Part shown: positions 57,937 through 64,000 of the stretch, in pieces
Position numbering within the stretch: position 1 is the first letter of the stretch
Layout of the letters: every line of letters begins with the position of its first letter
DNA from: Desulfobacter sp.
Lineage (GTDB): Bacteria > Desulfobacterota > Desulfobacteria > Desulfobacterales > Desulfobacteraceae
Length of the DNA: 64,000 nucleotides
Assembly: GCA_028768545.1 (NCBI GenBank)
Contig: CP054838.1
Location: 3,087,001-3,151,000 of the forward strand
Direction: 5' to 3'
Position numbers and translations under genes: made by a program
Notes under the pieces: model-generated
Told to the model about the DNA's origin: nothing
Databases searched by the model: none
The model's input: only the letters and a program-made list of their open reading frames with translations

Positions 57937-57944
57937 TCTGGAAG
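57937..57944. repeat. Target-site duplication of ISKra4-like copy 1 (left)
   Basis: TCTGGAAG, repeated at 59468-59475. Confidence 0.92.
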
Positions 57945-59467
57945 GGGCGCATTCCCATTTTCCCGGTTTTAAAAAGGCCTGTCTTTTAGAGCAAAAAGAA
58001 TGATATCCTCTGTTACGCTGAAATGAACATAAATGGATTGTGCTAATGAAGAAAGCTGAAGATTGTAATACTGTTGATGAAGTCCTTGCATGCCTCAAAG
58101 AACTGGAAGAAGATCCAAATCGCTTGGTTCGTAACGCTAACGAATTAGAACAGATGGAGCAGGAAATCCTTGAGTATACAAATCGGATAAGCGCCTTTTT
58201 TTTAAAAAAAAGATCCAGGCCTCAGTAGATTCCTCTGAACAGGTCGACCAAGAAAAAGAATTGATGTCCAATTGGCCGGGACGGATGAAAAGCGAAGGGC
58301 TTGAGACCGTTTGGATTCAGCTTTGTACAGATAGTTCGGTTGATATTCATGTTCGATACTATCGAAGGTCCTGTGACCGCCGAAAAGGAAAAAGATATAA
58401 AGGTGCATACGCTGGTTTAATCCTTCTTGGAATCCATGATCGCTGCTCGCCTGCTTTGGCTTCTATGGTGAGTTCTTGGTCAGCCTTATTAAGTTCTTTT
58501 GAAGAAGTCCGTCAAGTGCTTTGTGACCGTGGGATGACGTTGGGTATAAAGGTCATCCGTAAACTGACCTATCGGTACGCAGAGCGGGCTCGAGCCGAAC
58601 AACAAGCGGGCCGAATCCCATTAAATGATGGAGATTTACTTGAAGGGCGGCGAGTCGTTATCAGCACTGATGGTGGCCGCACTCGGCTCAGAGAGAAGAA
58701 AAGGGGACCAAAAACCCAAAAGGATAGAACCCGATTTCGTGGGGCATGGCGAGAACCCAAGCTTTTGATCATTTATGTAGTGGACGCCCATGGAAAACAA
58801 GAAAAAAGCTTTTCACCATTTATTGATGGCTGTTTCAATGGACCGGATGGTGTATTCCACTTGTTAAAGGGTTATTTGAACTCCCTTCATATTCAGAACT
58901 CAGACAAAATACTGTTTGTTGCAGATGGGGCACATTGGATTTGGAATCGAATCCCCGGACTGCTAAAAGCATTGGGTTTGGCTCCTGAGCGTGTGTATGA
59001 ACTTCTCGATTTCTACCATGCAGTTGAGCATCTGGGTACAGTAGTAGGCTTAAGGAAGACCTGGTCATCCAAGGAACGCAAACGCTGGGTATCGAAGCAG
59101 CGAGGTCTTCTGCTGAAGGGAAAGGCGATTGAGGTGGTACAGGCCGTCCAGAAGCTTTGTAGAGGCAGAAACAGTAAGACTATTAAGACGGAACGGGATT
59201 ATTTTGTGCGCAATGAACTGAGGCTTAATTTCTCAACTGTAAAAGCGTTGAACTTACCTATTGGCAGCGGTGCTATTGAAAGTTCGATTCGGAGAGTCGT
59301 GAATTTACGTCTTAAAGGTCCATGCATCTTTTGGTATCGGGAGAATGCAGAAAAAATGATTATGCTGCGATCATTTTATAAAGCAGGGCGTTGGAACTGC
59401 CTGAAGCAGATGGCAAACATGCACAATCCAGTGCCAGCGGTATAACCGGGAAAATGGGAATGCGCCC
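57945..59467 (+). mobile_element. ISKra4-like insertion sequence (copy 1)
   Basis: The 1523-bp element has near-perfect terminal inverted repeats GGGCGCATTCCCATTTTCCC / GGGAAAATGGGAATGCGCCC and an 8-bp duplication TCTGGAAG. Family assignment (ISKra4, ISMich2-like subgroup; ISLre2 is an alternative) is from memory of the protein style and is uncertain. A second, inverted and truncated copy is at 61593-62854. Confidence 0.8.
58046..59445 (+). CDS. ISKra4-like transposase made by likely -1 frameshift
   Basis: Two frames overlap: ORF1 (from ATG 58046 to TAG 58226-58228) and a -1 frame open across 58210-59445. The overlap contains T8A8G (58196-58212). A slip at A-AAA-AAG would fuse them to about 466 aa. 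The second frame holds the catalytic motifs ISTDGGRTRLRE (Asp), FVADGAHWIWNRIPG, LLDFYHAVEHLG (Asp region) and IGSGAIESSIRRVV (Glu). The same arrangement is kept in the second copy (62753 downwards), so it is unlikely to be a chance mutation. Confidence 0.65.
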
Positions 59468-59475
59468 TCTGGAAG
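59468..59475. repeat. Target-site duplication of ISKra4-like copy 1 (right)
   Basis: Exact copy of TCTGGAAG at 57937-57944. Confidence 0.92.
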
Positions 59476-60082
59476 AGATGATGCAAGAACGGGGCTTGTC
59501 TGTGGATCACAGTACCATTTACCGATGGGTTCAGCGCTATGCTCCTGAAATGGAAAAGCGAAGCAGGAAGTATCTGCGGCAATCAAATGATTCTTACCGT
59601 ATTGATGAAACATATATCAAGGTGCGGGGGAAAATGAAGTATCTTTACCGAGCGGTCGATTCCCGTGGAAATACCATCGATTTTCTTCTTCGCAGCAGAC
59701 GTAATATGGAATCTGCCAAACGATTTTTTAAAAAGATGCTGCGAGCTTCCAATAGCTCCAGACCTCGGGTTCTGAGTGTTGACGGAAATCCTGCATATCC
59801 TCCGGCAGTAAAGGCTTTGAAAGAAAAAAAGCTTCTGAATAAGGACTGTATCCTAAGACAGAATAAATATCTGAACAATATTATTGAGCAAGACCACCGG
59901 TTTATCAAAAAGCTTGTCAGAGCTGGTATGGGGTTCAAGACATTTCATTCTGCCTGGCGGACGCTAAAAGGCTATGAAATTATGAACATGATCAGAAAAG
60001 GACAAGTTAAAAATATCAGGAAGGGAGAAATTTTAAAGCAGAAAGAATTCGTCGAAAATCTGTTTTCTTATGCTGCGTAAAT

Positions 60083-60090
60083 TTTACGCC
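60083..60090. repeat. Target-site duplication of IS256 copy 3 (left)
   Basis: TTTACGCC, repeated at 61542-61549. Confidence 0.92.
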
Positions 60091-61541
60091 GGGAATGTTC
60101 AGAATTCTGTGTCACGGTTTCGGTTCCCGGATCTGCCTCAGCGCCAGCGGAAGTAAAAGTCAGGTCCGAGAATGGGCCTTCAATCAGCCACGTCGGAGGA
60201 GTTGACTTTTGCTGGAGTGGAGTTCCTGGAACCATCTTTTCCATCTGTAAATAAATCCCTATCAAATTCCCAGCTCTTTATCCAGCCGGCCTTCAAAGAA
60301 AATTGCCAACTGGGAAATTGTCAGTGACCAATTTTGAATCGGCATTGTCCATTTTTTACTGGCGTTCTGGATCCCCATGTAAAGCAGCTTTAACAGGCTG
60401 TCCTGGTTCGGGAATGATCCCTTTGTTTTGGTCAGTTTTCGAAACTGTCGATGCACAGCCTCAATGGTATTTGTGGTGTATATTATCCGTCGAATCTCTT
60501 CTGGATATTTAAAGAAATGACTGAGGCGTTCCCAGTTGTTCCGCCAGGATTTTATCACAATCGGGTATTTGTCATTCCATTTATTTTCCAAGATATCCAG
60601 TTCTTCTTCGGCCAGATCCTTATTGACCGCTTTATAAACACGTTTTAGATCTGCCATAAATTCCTTTTTATTTTTGGAACCAACGTATTTCAATGAATTT
60701 CGGATCTGGTGGACTACGCAGAGTTGAACTTCTGTGTCCGGGAATATGGTCTCAATGGCCTCGGGAAAACCTTTTAGACCATCAACACAGGCAATCAGGA
60801 TATCTTTTACCCCTCGGTTTGAAAGGTCTGTTAACACCTGCAGCCAGAAGTTCGCACCCTCATTCTCGGATATGTACAGCCCAAGAACCTCTTTGCGGCC
60901 CTCGATATTCACCCCAAGAATTGTGTAAACGGCTTTGCTGCCGACCTTTCCGTTTTCTCGTACTTTATAATGTATGGCATCAAGCCATACGATTGGGTAC
61001 ACATTTTCCAACGGCCTGGCCTGCCATTCTTTGACGGTATGGATGATTTTATCGGTAATGGTGCTCAGAGTGGCATTTGAAATCTCAAGTCCATAGATTT
61101 CCTGTAAATGGGAAGCCATATCATTATAACTCATGCCCAGGCCGTAAAGGGCTATTATCTTTCTTTCAATTTCATCGCTGAGCGTTGTCTGATGTTTTTT
61201 GACGATCTGTGGAGAGAAGGTTCCGGCCCTGTCACGCGGGGTTTCCAGCTCAAATTTACCATCCAGGGATTTAATGGTCTTTTTGCTTTTTCCATTACGG
61301 CGGTTGGCAGAAACTTCCTGCCCGAGATGGGACTCCAACTCTCCTTCAAGAGCAGCTTCAGCAAGATTTTTGATTAATGATGTAAGGACGCCGCCCTTAC
61401 CTGTGAAGGGTTTACCTTCCTGGATGCCTTTAAGGGCTTTTTGAAAATCAAATTCGGTGTTTTCTTCGGTCATGTCAGTTCTCCTTATTTAGCTGAGTAT
61501 ATCAGCTTTCATTCAACTGACACAGAATTTTGAACGCCCTC
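60091..61541 (-). mobile_element. IS256-family element (copy 3), intact, inverted
   Basis: 1451 bp, ends GGGAATGTTCAGAATTCTG and CAGAATTTTGAACGCCCTC, duplication TTTACGCC. It lies between the IS6 transposase stop and the IS6 right end. Confidence 0.94.
60262..61473 (-). CDS. IS256 family transposase (copy 3, intact)
   Basis: 403 aa, nearly identical to the copy at 39761-40972, with complete DDE motifs and the same AAGGAG ribosome binding site. Confidence 0.95.
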   Translation of the reverse strand: MTEENTEFDFQKALKGIQEGKPFTGKGGVLTSLIKNLAEAALEGELESHLGQEVSANRRNGKSKKTIKSLDGKFELETPRDRAGTFSPQIVKKHQTTLSDEIERKIIALYGLGMSYNDMASHLQEIYGLEISNATLSTITDKIIHTVKEWQARPLENVYPIVWLDAIHYKVRENGKVGSKAVYTILGVNIEGRKEVLGLYISENEGANFWLQVLTDLSNRGVKDILIACVDGLKGFPEAIETIFPDTEVQLCVVHQIRNSLKYVGSKNKKEFMADLKRVYKAVNKDLAEEELDILENKWNDKYPIVIKSWRNNWERLSHFFKYPEEIRRIIYTTNTIEAVHRQFRKLTKTKGSFPNQDSLLKLLYMGIQNASKKWTMPIQNWSLTISQLAIFFEGRLDKELGI

Positions 61542-61549
61542 TTTACGCC
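61542..61549. repeat. Target-site duplication of IS256 copy 3 (right)
   Basis: Exact copy of TTTACGCC at 60083-60090. Confidence 0.92.
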
Positions 61550-61592
61550 TGAACGATCTCTTTGTCCTGGAAATATTTTTTGCAACAGAACC

Positions 61593-62753
61593 CAAAATAA
61601 TCCCGTTCCGTCTTGATAGCCTTACTGTTTCTGCCTCTACAAAGCTTCTGGACGGCCTGTACCACCTCAATCGCCTTTCCCTTCAGCAGAAGACCTCGCT
61701 GCTTCGATACCCAGCGTTTGCGTTCCTTGGATGACCAGGTCTTCCTTAAGCCTGCTACTGTACCCAGATGCTCAACTGCATGGTAGAAATCGAGAAGTTC
61801 ATACACACGCTCAGGAGCCAAACCCAATGCTTTTAGCAGTCCGGGGATTCGATTCCAAATCCAATGTGCCCCATCTGCAACAAACAGTATTTTGTCTGAG
61901 TTCTGAATATGAAGGGAGTTCAAATAACCCTTTAACAAGTGGAATACACCATCCGGTCCATTGAAACAGCCATCAATAAATGGTGAAAAGCTTTTTTCTT
62001 GTTTTCCATGGGCGTCCACTACATAAATGATCAAAAGCTTGGGTTCTCGCCATGCCCCACGAAATCGGGTTCTATCCTTTTGGGTTTTTGGTCCCCTTTT
62101 CTTCTCTCTGAGCCGAGTGCGGCCACCATCAGTGCTGATAACGACTCGCCGCCCTTCAAGTAAATCTCTATCATTTAATGGGATTCGGCCCGCTTGTTGT
62201 TCGGCTCGAGCCCGCTCTGCGTACCGATAGGTCAGTTTACGGATGACCTTTATACCCAACGTCATCCCACGGTCACAAAGCACTTGACGGACTTCTTCAA
62301 AAGAACTTAATAAGGCTGACCAAGAACTCACCATAGAAGCCAAAGCAGGCGAGCAGCGATCATGGATTCCAAGAAGGATTAAGCCAGCGTATGCACCTTT
62401 ATATCTTTTTCCTTTTCGGCGGTCACAGGACCTTCGATAGTATCGAACATGAATATCAACCGAACTATCTGTACAAAGCTGAATCCAAACGGTCTCAAGC
62501 CCTTCGCTTTTCATCCGTCCCGGCCAATTGGACATCAATTCTTTTTCTTGGTCGACCTGTTCAGAGGAATCTACTGAGGCCTGGATCTTTTTTTTAAAAA
62601 AAAGGCGCTTATCCGATTTGTATACTCAAGGATTTCCTGCTCCATCTGTTCTAATTCGTTAGCGTTACGAACCAAGCGATTTGGATCTTCTTCCAGTTCT
62701 TTGAGGCATGCAAGGACTTCATCAACAGTATTACAATCTTCAGCTTTCTTCAT
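61593..62753 (-). pseudogene. ISKra4-like transposase, 3'-truncated copy
   Basis: Same two-frame arrangement as copy 1. The main frame ends after KAIKTERDYF, where it runs into the IS6 terminus. The essential C-terminal IGSGAIESS region is missing. Confidence 0.85.
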
Positions 62754-62854
62754 TAGCACAATCCATTTATGTTCATTTCAGCGTAACAGAGGATATCATT
62801 CTTTTTGCTCTAAAAGACAGGCCTTTTTAAAACCGGGAAAATAGGAATGCGCCC
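61593..62854 (-). mobile_element. ISKra4-like element (copy 2), truncated by IS6
   Basis: In reverse orientation, it keeps the 5' terminus (GGGCGCATTCC at 62854) and loses the last 270 bp, including the C-terminal Glu region, at the IS6 right end. It differs from copy 1 by few substitutions. Confidence 0.85.
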
Positions 62855-62862
62855 TGATTCTT

Positions 62863-62968
62863 TTAGAGACCTTTTTGCAATGCCGCCGGTTGGACCGGTT
62901 CATCAAAACCCGTGTGCTGGCAAGACCCTATGACTATATCCTGCCCGGAAAAATTCATAGGTTTTAGC
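62863..62968 (+). pseudogene. Possible 3' remnant of a chromosomal gene
   Basis: Directly after the ISKra4-like end an open frame encodes LLETFLQCRRLDRFIKTRVL then ARPYDYILPGKIHRF and a stop, with basic composition like a real C-terminus. The upstream part would have been removed by the insertion complex. No family is recognised. Confidence 0.25.
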
Positions 62969-63172
62969 TTTGGCAAAACCATAGGGTATCTCAAATAATC
63001 AGGATTTGGGTTTGAGTTCAGGGTGCAGGCTAATTTTAACCAGAGGGATATATTCAATATTTCGAGGATTCAAATTTGCCTGCAACAAAGGAATCAAGCC
63101 AAAAGACAATTATTAAAAGTGGCCTATATTTGGATGGCGCTTAAAATCATTGAAACTGCAAAGCGGCTGCCC
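62969..63172. other. Non-coding stretch before tRNA terminator
   Basis: I see no supported gene here. Short frames on both strands lack ribosome binding sites. Confidence 0.35.
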
Positions 63173-63210
63173 AAAAAAACAAAAGCCCTTGGCTGATCAG
63201 CCAAGGGCTT
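63173..63210 (-). terminator. Strong terminator of the tRNA-Phe transcript
   Basis: AAGCCCTTGGCTGA and its exact complement form a 14-base-arm palindrome (63183-63210). On the minus strand it is followed by TTGTTTTTTT, a textbook Rho-independent terminator 11 bases after the tRNA. Confidence 0.92.
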
Positions 63211-63220
63211 GTATTTTTTA

Positions 63221-63296
63221 TGGTGCCCAGGAACAGAATTGAACTGCTGACACGGGGATTTTCAGTCCCCTGCTCTACCGACTGAGCTACCTGGGC
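63221..63296 (-). tRNA. tRNA-Phe (anticodon GAA)
   Basis: 76 nt with encoded CCA. Acceptor GCCCAGG pairs with CCTGGGC; the D arm has GCTC/GAGC; the anticodon stem GGGGA/TCCCC encloses CTGAAAA with anticodon GAA; the T loop is TTCAATT. It lies downstream of rsmE on the same strand. Confidence 0.95.
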
Positions 63297-63377
63297 GTGT
63301 CGAACAACGGGAGCTTTTATAGGCAATTTGGCATATGAAGTCAAGGGAAAAATGAATATTCTTCAGAATAATTAATT

Positions 63378-64000
63378 TTATCTTCCCCCCATATCCCCGA
63401 GAAGATACTGAACAAGCCCTGCCCCCAGGACTGCTGCGGTTTCAGCCCTAAGAATTCTCGGACCCAGGGTATAGAATAAAAATCCTGCCTCCCTGGCCTG
63501 GCTGATTTCACCGGGATCAAACCCGCCTTCAGGGCCGACAAGAACAATGGCCCTGGTCTTTTCCACTGCCGGCAATTTTCTTAAGGGCCTTGCCGCCTCT
63601 TCCCAAAAGGCAATTTTAACCGGGTAAGGGTTGGCAAAATCTAACATGGACTCAAATCCCATGGGCGGATGGAGTTTTACAAGGCAGCTTCTTCTGCACT
63701 GTTTTAAGGATTCTCTGGCAATGGACTGCCAGCGTTCCATCTGACGCGCCTGCTTTTTAGGATTAGACATTGGAATCGACCGTTTGGAAAAAAAAGGCAG
63801 CCATTGGGTCACCCCAAGCTGGGAGATCTGCTTGACCACCTCGTCCATTTTCTTATGTTTGAGCATGGCCGTGCACAAGGTCAAATCAAGGTCTGACTCG
63901 GTGATACTCTTTTTTTCTTCAGTGACAACCACCTCGACACTCTCCTGAGTCAAACCTATTATTTTTCCACAAAAGTCCTTGCCCCTGCCGTCTGTCATGG
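63378..64000 (-). CDS. rsmE: 16S rRNA m3U1498 methyltransferase RsmE (N-terminus beyond window edge)
   Basis: A SPOUT-fold enzyme that methylates U1498 of 16S rRNA with SAM. The trefoil-knot motifs VGPEGGFDPGEISQAREAGF and LGPRILRAETA are intact at the C-terminus; upstream motifs MLKHKKMDEVVKQISQLGV and KRSIP are typical. The frame is open to the window edge. The ATG at 63998 begins at a point where RsmE proteins are already within the N-terminal PUA-like domain (TDGRGKDF), so the true start is outside the window. Confidence 0.93.
   Translation of the reverse strand, partial: MTDGRGKDFCGKIIGLTQESVEVVVTEEKKSITESDLDLTLCTAMLKHKKMDEVVKQISQLGVTQWLPFFSKRSIPMSNPKKQARQMERWQSIARESLKQCRRSCLVKLHPPMGFESMLDFANPYPVKIAFWEEAARPLRKLPAVEKTRAIVLVGPEGGFDPGEISQAREAGFLFYTLGPRILRAETAAVLGAGLVQYLLGDMGGR

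Larger units (their letters stand above)
57839..60080 (+). pseudogene. IS6 family transposase, split by ISKra4-like element
   Basis: 57839-57944 plus 59476-60080 join in frame to 236 aa (SYRNLE then EMMQERGLSVDHSTIYRWVQ), the normal IS6 size. DDE motifs are YRIDETYIKV (Asp), VLSVDGNPAY (Asp) and NIIEQDHRFIKK (Glu). The insertion separates the N-terminal 35 residues from the catalytic domain, so it is inactive. Confidence 0.9.
56392..61592 (+). mobile_element. IS6-family element carrying three nested insertions
   Basis: Ends GGTTCTGTTGCAAAAAAT (56392) and its inverted copy ATTTTTTGCAACAGAACC (to 61592) are IS6/IS26-type terminal repeats. Inside lie ISL3 copy 2 (in the leader), the ISKra4-like element (in the transposase gene) and IS256 copy 3 (between gene and right end), each with its own duplication. 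Without them the IS6 is about 0.84 kb. The flanks do not share a duplication; the right end cuts into another ISKra4-like copy, consistent with replicative intramolecular transposition or adjacent deletion. Confidence 0.88.

Noticed and set aside
62863..63057. 64-codon minus-strand frame near the tRNA
   Set aside because: No ribosome binding site and no family resemblance; the opposite strand gives a more protein-like C-terminal remnant.

Overview
The window looks like a chromosomal segment of a sulfate-reducing Desulfobacterota bacterium, probably Desulfobacteraceae (for example a Desulfobacula or Desulfobacterium relative). This is inferred from protein style, moderate GC, the mix of housekeeping genes, sigma-54 regulation and a heavy insertion-sequence load. 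No 16S or other phylogenetic marker was tested.

Layout. (1) 1-17118 is mostly ordinary chromosome: efp (cut by the window edge), guaA, a coiled-coil membrane protein, a SidJ-pseudokinase-like gene split by an in-frame TAA, a lytic transglycosylase, an intact ISAs1 element with a 10-bp target duplication, then a tightly packed run (inositol-phosphatase family, small membrane protein, ylqF/rbgA, prc, ppiC, AsmA-like, acyl-ACP thioesterase, recX) and a PilZ gene behind a near-consensus sigma-54 promoter. (2) 17292-28006 is a zone of decay. An M16 zinc protease gene is broken by a frameshift, by an ISL3 insertion and by an IS256 at its 5' end. It is followed by nested or truncated IS3, ISAs1, IS4 and IS21 pieces and a multiply frameshifted large gene of unknown function.

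(3) 28227-56391 is the most interesting part: a roughly 28-kb, one-direction stress island. It opens with a PAS-type sigma-54 activator. A perfect -24/-12 promoter follows, and then a 37-residue Lys-rich protein, an ABM monooxygenase, a B12/radical-SAM (DUF4070-type) enzyme, two SPFH proteins (the first cut by IS4), a GGDEF cyclase, FtsH, two Hsp20 proteins (the second cut by IS630, itself cut by IS256), a cytidylate-kinase-like protein and GroES/GroEL. Then comes carbohydrate and envelope machinery: GT4 glycosyltransferases, GH130 mannoside enzymes, glucokinase, a cardiolipin-synthase-like PLD protein and a small membrane protein. The sugar block is present twice (A 45061-48169, B 51154-56203). 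Each copy has lost different genes by internal deletion, so about one intact version of each gene remains. In copy B the GT4-hydrolase is interrupted by an in-frame TAG.

(4) 56392-61592 is a single IS6-family element into which an ISL3, an ISKra4-like element and an IS256 have each inserted, with identifiable 8-bp duplications. An inverted, truncated second ISKra4-like copy abuts it. (5) 62855-64000 returns to ordinary chromosome: a gene remnant, tRNA-Phe with a strong terminator, and rsmE (cut by the window edge).

How the genes may work together (inference): the activator, with sigma-54, would switch on a protein-quality-control and envelope-protection programme (FtsH with SPFH partners, Hsp20, GroESL, cardiolipin synthesis, mannose-containing glycans). 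It recalls mobile stress-tolerance loci in concept but has a different gene set. IS activity has already damaged several members. I found no CRISPR array, rRNA operon, phage module or replication origin.
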